A DNA stretch of 64,000 bases from Nocardioides aromaticivorans. GTDB lineage: Bacteria; Actinomycetota; Actinomycetes; Propionibacteriales; Nocardioidaceae. Under the pieces are notes generated by a model. The model worked only from the letters and a program-made list of their open reading frames with translations, was not told where the DNA came from and made no database searches. The first letter of the stretch is position 1, and the number at the start of each line of letters is the position of its first letter. The stretch lies in the NCBI RefSeq assembly GCF_013408525.1, contig NZ_JACBZM010000001.1:1364001-1428000 (forward strand), written 5' to 3'. The translations under genes and the position numbers were made by a program. Of the stretch, positions 44,388 through 51,785 are shown in pieces.

Positions 44388-44441
44388 CGGGGTCGTGTGC
44401 CTGAGGCAGCGGATATCCGTGGCCTCAGGCACACGACCCCG
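44388..44441. repeat. Palindromic intergenic element, copy 2 (20-bp arms)
   Basis: Perfect inverted repeat with arms CGGGGTCGTGTGCCTGAGGC and a 14-nt loop. The arms share GGGTCGTGTGCCTGAG with the element at 20691-20740, and the loop length is the same. It lies between the lyase operon and the YjbQ gene, both on the plus strand, so here it is a one-sided terminator candidate. Confidence 0.8.
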
Positions 44442-44465
44442 TTCGCCTTGAAGCAGGATGGTCGG

Positions 44466-44870
44466 ATGGACAGCGAGACCCGCACCTACCGCACCGGCGA
44501 CCGCGAGGCCGTCCTCGACCTGACCCGCGACTGTGCGTCGTACGCCGCCGGCCGCGGGGACGGACTGCTCCACGTCTTCGTCCCGCACGCCACCGCCGGC
44601 ATCGCGATCCTCGAGACCGGCGCGGGCAGCGACGACGACCTGCTCGCGGCCCTCGCCGACCTGCTGCCCGCCGACGACCGGTGGCAGCACCGCCACGGCT
44701 CCCCCGGCCACGGCCGCTCGCACGTGATGCCGGCGCTCATCCCGCCCTACGCCACCGTCCCGGTCCTCGACGGCCGGCTCGCGCTCGGCACCTGGCAGAG
44801 CATCTGCCTGGTCGACCTCAACGTCGACAACGAGGTGCGCGAGGTGCGGTTCACCTTCCTCGCGGGCTAG
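44466..44870 (+). CDS. YjbQ/UPF0047 family protein
   Basis: 134 residues. Conserved signature blocks are seen as LLHVFVPHATAGIAILETGA, HRHGSPGHGRSHVMPALIPP and LALGTWQSICLVDLN, with several His that form the family's metal site. Some members have weak thiamin-phosphate synthase activity; the cellular role is uncertain. It is convergent and overlaps the SGNH lipoprotein gene by four bases. Confidence 0.9.
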   Translation: MDSETRTYRTGDREAVLDLTRDCASYAAGRGDGLLHVFVPHATAGIAILETGAGSDDDLLAALADLLPADDRWQHRHGSPGHGRSHVMPALIPPYATVPVLDGRLALGTWQSICLVDLNVDNEVREVRFTFLAG

Positions 44871-45775
44871 GAGACCAGCGCTGCGAGGGCGTCGGCCACC
44901 GCGACCTGGTGCGCCGCGTAGGGGTGGAGCGGGGCACCCGGACCGACGGGCCTGAGCCCGGCCACCCACGGCTGCGGCGCGCAGGCGTCGTGGCCCTCGC
45001 TGGCGCTCCACATGTCGACATAGGCGACGCGCGCGGTCCGCGCCCCGTCCTCCACGGCGGCGGCGACCCGGCTGTTGACCTCGTGCACGAAGGGCACCTC
45101 GTCGGGATCGAGCGGCAGAGCCTCGCACGTCCCCCGCGCCGGGACGAGCTGCGGGTACCCGATCACCACCAGCTCGGCGCGCGGCGCCCGCTTCCGGATC
45201 GCGCGGACCGAGCGCACCGTCTCCCGCGACAGCTCCGCCAGCTCGGCCCTCAGGCGGTCCTCCGCGAAGCGCTCGTCACCGACGCACGAGCGGGCCCGCT
45301 GCTCCTGCCCGAGCTGGCCGAGACCGACGCACTGGCTCGCGAGGGCCGCGAAGAGCCCGCCGTCGTTGGCGCCGATGCTCAGGGTGACCAGCTCCGTGCG
45401 GGAGGTGACGGCGGCGAGCTGGGCAGGCACGCCGACCAGGGGCTGCGGCGCGTGCAGGTCGCGGCTGGTCGCGCCGGCACAGCTGACGTCGGCGAGGTCC
45501 AGCCCGAGGCGCTCGGCGAGGAGGTGCGGGTAGTTCGCGTCGGTGCGGAAGCAAGCGCCCGGCCCGGTCGGCTCGCCCACGCCCGGTGCTGCAGTGAAGG
45601 AGTCACCGAGGGCGACATACGACAGGCCCAGCGACTGCTCCGGCGTGGTCGTCACTGACGGGCGCACGGTCGCCGGGGCCGGGGAGCCGCCGCCCTCGCC
45701 CGACGCGGAGGAGGAGCAACCCCCGAGCGTGAGGGCGCAGAGCAGTGCGCCGGCCGCCCGCAGCCGCGCGCTCAC
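44867..45775 (-). CDS. SGNH/GDSL hydrolase lipoprotein (copy 2 of tandem pair)
   Basis: 302 residues from a GTG. Lipoprotein signal with lipobox LTLGGCSSS near residue 20, so exported and lipid-anchored. SGNH blocks: YVALGDSFTAAPGVG (Ser), SCAGATSRDL (Gly), TLSIGANDGGLF (Asn) and the C-terminal PLHPYAAHQVAVA (His), plus multiple Cys likely in disulphides. Esterase or lipase activity outside the cell. Its start directly abuts the stop of the paralogue upstream, so both come from one mRNA. Confidence 0.9.
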   Translation of the reverse strand: MSARLRAAGALLCALTLGGCSSSASGEGGGSPAPATVRPSVTTTPEQSLGLSYVALGDSFTAAPGVGEPTGPGACFRTDANYPHLLAERLGLDLADVSCAGATSRDLHAPQPLVGVPAQLAAVTSRTELVTLSIGANDGGLFAALASQCVGLGQLGQEQRARSCVGDERFAEDRLRAELAELSRETVRSVRAIRKRAPRAELVVIGYPQLVPARGTCEALPLDPDEVPFVHEVNSRVAAAVEDGARTARVAYVDMWSASEGHDACAPQPWVAGLRPVGPGAPLHPYAAHQVAVADALAALVS

Positions 45776-46678
45776 CTACGGTCCCGACACGGTGGACTCG
45801 AGCAGGTCGGCCACGGCCGCCTGCTCCTCCGCGTACGGGTGGTACGCCGTCCCGGCCTCCGCCGGGCGGAAGCCGGCCACCCACGGCTCCTGCCCGCAGA
45901 TGTCGTGGCCCTCGGAGGCGGCCCACACGTCGACGTACTCGGCCCCGGCCTTCTCGGCGGCCTCGGCCTGCGCCTCGACGAACTCCTGCAGCACGCCGCG
46001 CCCGAACGCGTAGTCGCCCTCGGCGAGGGGCAGCAGGGCGCAAGTGCCCTGCGCGGGGATGATCTGGGGATAGCCGACGATCACGACGCGGGCGTGGGGT
46101 GCCCGGTCGAGGATCGCGCCGACGGTCTCGACGATGCCGGCCTCGACGCCGTCGAAGACCTGGGGCAGCACGTCGGGGTTCTTCTGAGCGAGGTCGGAGC
46201 ACGGGGCGCCGGTCGGGTTCGTCGTGGCGAGGCGGGCGCAGCTGACGACGAGGTTGCCGTAGACCGAGCCGTTGTTGGCGCCGATGCTGAGGGTCACCAG
46301 GTCGGTGTCCTCGGTGACCGCGTCGACCTGCGCCGGAACGGTCTCGGAGCCGACGACCTGCGGCTTGGTCATGTCGTCGGTCTTCGCGCCTCCGCAGCTG
46401 ACGTCGGTGAGCTCGAGGTCGAGGGCGCCCGCGAGCAGCGTCGGGTAGTTGCCGTCGGTGCGCAGGCAGCCCGCCGGGCCCGTCGTCGTACCCACGCCGG
46501 GCGCGGAGGTGTAGGAGTCGCCGAGGGCCACGTAGCGGTCACCGGCCTCGATCGGCTGGCGGTTGGCGCTGGCGTCCGGGGAGTCGTCGCCATCCTTCTC
46601 GGCCGTCGTGCAGCCGGCGGCCAGCAGGACCGGCACCACCGCCGCCGCCATCAGCCCCCGAGTGGCCCACGACCTCAT
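45776..46678 (-). CDS. SGNH/GDSL hydrolase lipoprotein (copy 1 of tandem pair)
   Basis: 300 residues. Lipobox VLLAAGCTTA near residue 22, then the same SGNH blocks as its neighbour: YVALGDSYTSAPGVG, SCGGAKTDDM, TLSIGANNGSVYG, and AYHPYAEEQAAVA near the end. Block III has GANNG in place of GANDG. The shared NYPTLLAGALDLELTDVSCG / NYPHLLAERLGLDLADVSCA region shows it is a tandem duplicate. It overlaps the PucR gene (ATGA), which implies co-transcription with that regulator. Confidence 0.9.
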   Translation of the reverse strand: MRSWATRGLMAAAVVPVLLAAGCTTAEKDGDDSPDASANRQPIEAGDRYVALGDSYTSAPGVGTTTGPAGCLRTDGNYPTLLAGALDLELTDVSCGGAKTDDMTKPQVVGSETVPAQVDAVTEDTDLVTLSIGANNGSVYGNLVVSCARLATTNPTGAPCSDLAQKNPDVLPQVFDGVEAGIVETVGAILDRAPHARVVIVGYPQIIPAQGTCALLPLAEGDYAFGRGVLQEFVEAQAEAAEKAGAEYVDVWAASEGHDICGQEPWVAGFRPAEAGTAYHPYAEEQAAVADLLESTVSGP

Positions 46679-47865
46679 CCGGATTCCTCCTCCACACCGA
46701 GCGCAAGGGTCAGCGCGAGGACCGTAGCGGGATCCTCCAAACGATCGCCGTAGAGCTCGCGGAGCTGGGTCATGCGGTAGCGGATCGTCTGCGGGTGCAC
46801 GAACAGCGCGGCCGCCACGTCGTCACGCCGGCCCTGGTGCAGCAGCCACGCCCGCAGCGTCTCGCGCAGCTTGGCGGCGGCGGCGGGGCGCAGCTCCGCC
46901 AGAGGTGCGAGTACGACGGCCCGCAGGTCCTCGAGCGCCCGCGGGTCGGCGGTCAGCACCAGCCGCGGCAGGTGCAGCTCAGTGTCGCCGGTGAGGCCGA
47001 GGGAGCGGGCACGGACCGCCCGGTCGAAGGACTCGCGGACCTGCATCCACGGCCGCGGCGGCCCGACGAGCGCGTCGCGGCCGCGCACGGCGCGCAGCAG
47101 CACGGCCCGGGCCCGGTCGTGCGCGTCGGGGACCATCAGCAGCGCGTCGCCGTCGAGGTCGGGCAGGTCGGCGGTCAGCAGGGTCCCGCGCTTGAAGGTC
47201 TGCAGCAGGGAGCCCGCCTGCGACTCGTGGACGAGCACGGCCGTGAGCGTGGTCGGCGGCGTCCACTCGGCCCGCTCCGCCGACGCCAGCACGGTCGCCT
47301 CGGGGGCGCCGACGAGCAGGTGGCGCGCCAGCCGTTCCGCCATCCGCTGCCGGATCCGGCCCTCGGTGGCCGACTCGTCCTGGTGGCCGGCGACGCTCGC
47401 CGCCGAGAGCTCGTCGATGTAGGCGAAGACGAGCTCGGCGAAGGACGCCATCTGGGCCGGGTCGATGCCCTGCTGCACCGCCTTCGCCGACAGGTGCTGC
47501 CAGGAGACCCGCGCACCGATCCGGTACGCCGACAGGAGCGCGTCCGTCGTACGCCCGCTCCTGACCTCGCCGCGCCCCAGCTGGTAGGCGCCGTCGACGG
47601 CGGAGGCCCGCGGCGCGAGGGCGTCCGGGCCGCGCCGGTCGCTGATGAGGGAGAGGAAGCCGCCGAGCGCGACCTGCACGGCGCCGCGGATGGTCTCGCC
47701 CATGGGCCCGCTGAAGGCGTCCTCGTAGGGCGGCACCTCGCGGATGATCTGGTCGACCACGTCGTCGGCGACCGTCGCCAGGTCGGCGCGGATCGCGGCG
47801 ACGGTCTCCGGCGGGAGCAGGACGCTCTCGCCGGCCCGTGGCCTGCGCAACACTCGACGCGGCAT
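46675..47865 (-). CDS. PucR-family transcriptional regulator
   Basis: 396 residues. It has an N-terminal helical region with a regular pattern (DDVVDQIIREVPPYEDAFSG, GYQLGRG-like YQLGRGEVRSGR, RIGARVSWQHLSAKAV), a middle GGDEF-related region and a C-terminal PucR helix-turn-helix (VAAALFVHPQTIRYRMTQLR). It is the first gene of an operon with two SGNH lipoproteins, so control of, or response to, extracellular ester hydrolysis products is a reasonable inference. Divergent from the ferredoxin-reductase gene with 93 nt between. A GTG at 47880 is an alternative start. Confidence 0.82.
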   Translation of the reverse strand: MPRRVLRRPRAGESVLLPPETVAAIRADLATVADDVVDQIIREVPPYEDAFSGPMGETIRGAVQVALGGFLSLISDRRGPDALAPRASAVDGAYQLGRGEVRSGRTTDALLSAYRIGARVSWQHLSAKAVQQGIDPAQMASFAELVFAYIDELSAASVAGHQDESATEGRIRQRMAERLARHLLVGAPEATVLASAERAEWTPPTTLTAVLVHESQAGSLLQTFKRGTLLTADLPDLDGDALLMVPDAHDRARAVLLRAVRGRDALVGPPRPWMQVRESFDRAVRARSLGLTGDTELHLPRLVLTADPRALEDLRAVVLAPLAELRPAAAAKLRETLRAWLLHQGRRDDVAAALFVHPQTIRYRMTQLRELYGDRLEDPATVLALTLALGVEEESG

Positions 47866-47958
47866 CTCGCCCTCTTTCACTCCCTGCGAACAAAAGGAGC
47901 CGGAAGATTCACCGACTGTGGTCATGAGTTTAGCGGCCCGAGTTGGGAGTCTGGTGGT

Positions 47959-49110
47959 GTGAGTACGACGACCGCCGGCCCCCTCGCGGCCGCCCGCACC
48001 GGGCGGCTCTCGTCCGGGCTGCGCAACCTCCTGGACGCGGCAGTGACCCCGCTGTCCGTCGACGACCTGCTCGACCACTTCGCGCCGCTCCGCCCCGGCG
48101 CCGCCTCCGGCCTGCAGGGCCGGATCGTGGCCGTCGAGTCGGAGACCGCCGACGCCGCCACCATCGTCATCAAGCCCGGCCGGGACTGGGCCGGGCACAT
48201 CCCGGGCCAGTACGTCCGGGTCGGCGTGGACGTCGACGGCGTGCGCCTGTGGCGCACCTACTCGCTGACCCACGGCCCCCGCCGTGACGGCCGGATCTCG
48301 ATCACCGTCAAGGCGATCCCCGGCGGCGCGGTCTCGCAGCACCTCGTGCGCACCGCCCGTCCGGGCCAGATGCTCCAGCTCGCGCAGGCCGAGGGCGACT
48401 TCGTGCTGCCGCAGCCGAAGGCCGGCCAGCGGCAGAAGCTGCTCCTCGTCACCGCCGGCTCCGGCATCACCCCGGTGATCGGCATGCTGCGCAACCTCTA
48501 CTCGCGCAACGAGGGCGAGGCCCGCGCCGCCTACGACATCGTCCTGGTGCACTCCGCGATGGCGAAGGACGAGGTCATCTTCGGCGCCGAGCTGCGTGCG
48601 CACGCCGAGGCCGGGCGCCTGCGCCTCATCGAGCGGCACACCGACACCGACGGCCTGCTGACGACGGCCGACCTCGAGGCCGAGGTCCCCGACCTGACCA
48701 CGCGCACGGCGTACGCCTGCGGGCCGGCCGGGCTGCTCGACACCCTCGAGGCCTTCTACGACGAGCGCCGGCTCACGCTCCACACCGAGCGCTTCCGCCC
48801 GGCCGTCATCGCGGCCGACGCCGACAGCACCGGCGGCACGGTGACCTTCACCGGCTCGTCGGGCGTGAGCGTCGAGGCCGACGGCTCGACCCCGATCCTC
48901 GACGCGGCCGAGTCGGCCGGCGTGCTGATGCCGAGCGGGTGCCGGATGGGCATCTGCATGGGCTGCGTGCTGCCGATGAAGTCCGGCGTCGTCCGCGACC
49001 TGCGCAACGGCGAGCTCACCGTCGCCGTCCCCGGTGAGACCCACCCGGACGGCGTGAAGATCCAGACCTGCATCAGCGCCGCCGCCGGCGACTGCCACAT
49101 CGACCACTGA
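47959..49110 (+). CDS. Ferredoxin reductase (desaturase electron-transfer partner)
   Basis: 383 residues from a GTG. FAD-binding barrel (VRLWRTYSLTHGPRRDGRIS; RxYS motif), NAD-binding domain (LLLVTAGSGITPVIGMLRNL; YACGPAGLLDTLEAFY), and a C-terminal plant-type 2Fe-2S domain with CRMGICMGCVLPMKSG and a distal Cys in KIQTCISAAAG. Same layout as mycobacterial Rv3230c, which feeds electrons from NADPH to the acyl-CoA desaturase DesA3. The desaturase gene follows 30 nt later, matching that pairing. Confidence 0.9.
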   Translation: MSTTTAGPLAAARTGRLSSGLRNLLDAAVTPLSVDDLLDHFAPLRPGAASGLQGRIVAVESETADAATIVIKPGRDWAGHIPGQYVRVGVDVDGVRLWRTYSLTHGPRRDGRISITVKAIPGGAVSQHLVRTARPGQMLQLAQAEGDFVLPQPKAGQRQKLLLVTAGSGITPVIGMLRNLYSRNEGEARAAYDIVLVHSAMAKDEVIFGAELRAHAEAGRLRLIERHTDTDGLLTTADLEAEVPDLTTRTAYACGPAGLLDTLEAFYDERRLTLHTERFRPAVIAADADSTGGTVTFTGSSGVSVEADGSTPILDAAESAGVLMPSGCRMGICMGCVLPMKSGVVRDLRNGELTVAVPGETHPDGVKIQTCISAAAGDCHIDH

Positions 49111-49140
49111 CTCCCCCCACCCACGAAGGAGCCACACCCC

Positions 49141-50382
49141 ATGACGACTGTGACCAACAAGGCCGACAACCCGATCGCCCACCTCTCCCCCGAGGACATC
49201 GAGGCGCTCGGTGCCGAGCTCGACGCCATCCGCCAGGAGGTGCTCGACGCGCGCGGCGAGGAGGACGCGGCGTACATCCGCAAGATGGTCGACGTGCAGC
49301 GCAAGCTGGAGCTGGCCTCGCGCGCCGCGCTGCTCGTGAGCATCTTCCCGCCCGCCTGGGTCGCCGGCACCGTCGGCCTCTCGGTGGCCAAGATCCTCGA
49401 GAACATGGAGATCGGCCACAACGTCATGCACGGCCAGTGGGACTGGATGCGTGACCCGAAGATCCACTCGACCACGTGGGAGTGGGACAACGCCTCGACC
49501 GCCGAGGGCTGGAAGCACTCGCACAACGAGATCCACCACACGTACACGAACATCGTCGGCAAGGACAACGACCTCGGCTACGGCATCATGCGCGTCGACG
49601 AGGAGCAGCGCTGGTACCCGCTCTACCTCGCGCAGCCGCTGTGGAACTTCATCAACGCGTGCTTCTTCGAGTACGGCATCGCGGCGTACGACCTCGAGCT
49701 GGGCCGCAACCTGCGCACGCCGAAGGAGAAGCGCAGCGAGGAGTTCAAGCGCAACCTCGGCAACACGCTGAGGAAGATCCGCAAGCAGGCGACGAAGGAC
49801 TACGTCGTCAACCCGGTCCTCGCCGCGCCGACCGGCTCGTTCCTGCCGGCCCTCGCCGCGAACTTCACCGCCAACGTCGTGCGCAACCTCTGGTCGCACT
49901 CGGTCATCATGTGCGGCCACTTCCCCGAGGGCGTCGAGACCTTCGAGCTGAAGTCGATCCCGGAGAAGGAGACGCGGGGCCAGTGGTACCTGCGCCAGAT
50001 GCTCGGCTCCGCCAACATCTCCGGCTCGAAGCTGATGCACATCATGACCGGCAACCTGTCGCACCAGATCGAGCACCACCTCTTCCCCGACCTGCCCAGC
50101 AGCCGGTACGCCGAGGTCGCCCCGAAGGTGAAGGCGGTCTTCGACAAGTACGGCCTGAACTACCACGAGGCGCCGCTCCCGCAGCAGGTCTACAGCGCTT
50201 GGCACCGCGTCGTGCGCCTGTCCTTCCCGAACGGCTGGCTCGCCACCACGAACACCAAGAACCTCCCCAGCCAGCTCAAGCTGCTCTACGCGATGGCGAC
50301 CGCCGACAAGCGCAAGCGCCGCGTCATGCAGCGCCTCCTCGAGAGCGCCGCCGCGAAGCAGGAGCTGGCCAAGGCGGCCTGA
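49141..50382 (+). CDS. Membrane acyl-CoA desaturase (DesA3-like)
   Basis: 413 residues. The three His boxes of integral-membrane desaturases are visible: GHNVMHGQWDW, HSHNEIHHTYTN and LSHQIEHHLFPDLPSSRY. Hydrophobic stretches near residues 60-85 and 155-180 are consistent with a membrane di-iron enzyme. It introduces a double bond into stearoyl-CoA-like substrates and adjusts membrane fluidity. The reductase gene precedes it; ribosome site AAGGAG is close to the ATG. A palindrome and then the crotonase gene follow. Confidence 0.93.
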   Translation: MTTVTNKADNPIAHLSPEDIEALGAELDAIRQEVLDARGEEDAAYIRKMVDVQRKLELASRAALLVSIFPPAWVAGTVGLSVAKILENMEIGHNVMHGQWDWMRDPKIHSTTWEWDNASTAEGWKHSHNEIHHTYTNIVGKDNDLGYGIMRVDEEQRWYPLYLAQPLWNFINACFFEYGIAAYDLELGRNLRTPKEKRSEEFKRNLGNTLRKIRKQATKDYVVNPVLAAPTGSFLPALAANFTANVVRNLWSHSVIMCGHFPEGVETFELKSIPEKETRGQWYLRQMLGSANISGSKLMHIMTGNLSHQIEHHLFPDLPSSRYAEVAPKVKAVFDKYGLNYHEAPLPQQVYSAWHRVVRLSFPNGWLATTNTKNLPSQLKLLYAMATADKRKRRVMQRLLESAAAKQELAKAA

Positions 50383-50397
50383 CCCTCCACGCCCCGG

Positions 50398-50441
50398 ACG
50401 TCATGCGATCCGGTCGCCTCGGCGGCCGCTTCGCATGACGT
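50398..50441. repeat. Palindrome between desaturase and crotonase genes
   Basis: Perfect 11-bp arms ACGTCATGCGA/TCGCATGACGT with a 22-nt GC-rich loop. It lies 15 nt after the desaturase stop; a terminator role is likely. It ends only six bases before the regulatory motif of the next gene. Confidence 0.65.
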
Positions 50442-50446
50442 TCGTG

Positions 50447-50464
50447 GTTACTGGCGGGTAGCAT
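50447..50464 (+). promoter_or_regulatory. Candidate operator and -10 of crotonase gene
   Basis: GTTACTGGCGGGTAGCAT. TACT...AGTA-like dyad (TACTGGCGGGTA) overlaps a TAGCAT -10 hexamer (50459-50464) ending six bases before the ATG, with no ribosome site: a leaderless promoter that a bound repressor would block. Related sites occur at 42386 and 59602. Confidence 0.55.
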
Positions 50465-50470
50465 GGCGCC

Positions 50471-51265
50471 ATGAGCACCGTGACCTGCACGATCACCGAC
50501 GGCATCGCCCACGTCCGGCTGGACCGTCCGGACAAGCTCAACGCGCTGACCCTCGAGACGCTCGAGGAGCTCGTCGCCACCGCCCACCGGCTGCGCAAGG
50601 ACAAGACCCTGCGCGCCGTCGTCATCAGCGGCGAGGGCGACGCCTTCTGCGCCGGCCTCGACTTCGCCTCGGTCATGCGCAGCCCCGCCGGCATCGCCAA
50701 GGCGTTCATCCCGCGGCCGCTGCGCGGCACCAACCTCTTCCAGGAGGCCCCGTGGGCCTTCCGCCGGATCCCCGTCCCGGTGATCGCGGCCGTGCACGGG
50801 CACTGCCTCGGCGGCGGCCTCCAGATCGCCCTCGCCGCCGACTTCCGCGTCGCCACCCCCGACTCGCGGTGGTCCGTCCTCGAGGGCAAGTGGGGCCTGA
50901 TCCCCGACATGTCCGGCATCCAGGCGCTCAAGGAGCTCGTCGGCATCGACCAGGCCAAGCTGCTCACCATGACCGCCGAGGTCTTCGACGGCACCCGCGC
51001 CCACGAGCTCGGCCTGGTGACCCGCCTCGACAACGACCCGCTTACCGGGGCGCTCGCGATCGCCAACGAGATCTCCCGCAAGTCGCCCGACGCCGTCGCG
51101 GCCGCCAAGCGCCTCTTCAACGACACCTGGACCGCCTCGGCCCGTCGTACCTTCTCCCGCGAGCGGATCGAGCAGGCCTACCTGCTGGCCGCCCGCAACA
51201 CCAAGGCGGCCCGCGAGGCGGCGTTCAAGAAGGCCGAGGCGGTGTACGGCCCCCGCGGCCGCTGA
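50471..51265 (+). CDS. Enoyl-CoA hydratase/isomerase (crotonase) family protein
   Basis: 264 residues. Crotonase fold: DGIAHVRLDRPDKLNALTLE, the first oxyanion-hole motif VVISGEGDAFCAGLDF, the second AAVHGHCLGGGLQIALAADF, and WSVLEGKWGLIPDMSGIQAL in the catalytic region. Glu in VLEGKWGL is the likely general acid/base. Hydrates or isomerises enoyl-CoA in beta-oxidation or a related route. It stands alone on the plus strand under the shared motif at 50447. Confidence 0.9.
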   Translation: MSTVTCTITDGIAHVRLDRPDKLNALTLETLEELVATAHRLRKDKTLRAVVISGEGDAFCAGLDFASVMRSPAGIAKAFIPRPLRGTNLFQEAPWAFRRIPVPVIAAVHGHCLGGGLQIALAADFRVATPDSRWSVLEGKWGLIPDMSGIQALKELVGIDQAKLLTMTAEVFDGTRAHELGLVTRLDNDPLTGALAIANEISRKSPDAVAAAKRLFNDTWTASARRTFSRERIEQAYLLAARNTKAAREAAFKKAEAVYGPRGR

Positions 51266-51367
51266 GAGGACGTCCGCGGAAAAGTCTCCACATCTGTCGT
51301 ATCTGGCCGATCTCGTTCGTGGTCCTTATGAAGACACACCACGACGCCAGGACGAGGAGACAGGGCC

Positions 51368-51520
51368 ATGTGGACCACCGAGCAGACCACCCAGCAGTAC
51401 CTCAGCCACGACCTGCCGTGCCCGGCCTGCGGGCACGCGGTGCACACCTACCTGGCGTGCAGCGACACCTGCGACTGCGCGCCGACGGTGATGCCGGGCA
51501 CCGTGCCGCTCGCGGCCTGA
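51368..51520 (+). CDS. Small Cys-rich protein (50 residues)
   Basis: From the ATG at 51368: MWTTEQTTQQYLSHDLPCPA, then CGHAVHTYLACSDTCDCAPT and a short tail. Six Cys and three His, with CPACGH and CSDTCDC pairs, suggest a zinc-binding knuckle. AGGAGA lies 9 nt upstream of the ATG. It stands alone between a crotonase gene and a convergent small membrane protein gene. No function is known to me. Confidence 0.65.
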   Translation: MWTTEQTTQQYLSHDLPCPACGHAVHTYLACSDTCDCAPTVMPGTVPLAA

Positions 51521-51532
51521 GTGCCCTCCCCG

Positions 51533-51679
51533 TCAGAACAGCAGCGCCGAGCCGACGACGGCGGCGAGCAGCACGAGGGCGAACAGGCCCGCCCAGATCC
51601 GGGCCCGGACGCGTTCCGGCAGCGCGGCCGGCGCCGGCGGCGTCGATGGCAGGGCCTGGTGGTCGAAGATGAACGACAT
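51533..51679 (-). CDS. Small membrane protein (48 residues)
   Basis: MSFIFDHQALPSTPPAPAAL, then a basic stretch (PERVRARI) and one C-terminal membrane helix (WAGLFALVLLAAVVGSALLF). Ribosome site AAGGGA 7 nt upstream. It lies downstream of the glycosyltransferase gene on the same strand with 106 nt between. Probably a single-pass membrane protein; role unknown. Confidence 0.6.
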   Translation of the reverse strand: MSFIFDHQALPSTPPAPAALPERVRARIWAGLFALVLLAAVVGSALLF

Positions 51680-51785
51680 CGCACATCCCTTTCGTCCCGA
51701 GATCTGCCCAGCGTAGGGCCTCCTCCGGACCGGCTGTCGGAGGGTCGGCCTCCCGGGCTCGGCGGCCGGCAGGAGCGGGACGGGG

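Noticed and set aside
47866..50205. Long minus-strand frame upstream of the PucR gene
   Set aside because: Antisense to the ferredoxin reductase and desaturase, both of which have clear catalytic motifs. The PucR protein starts at 47865.
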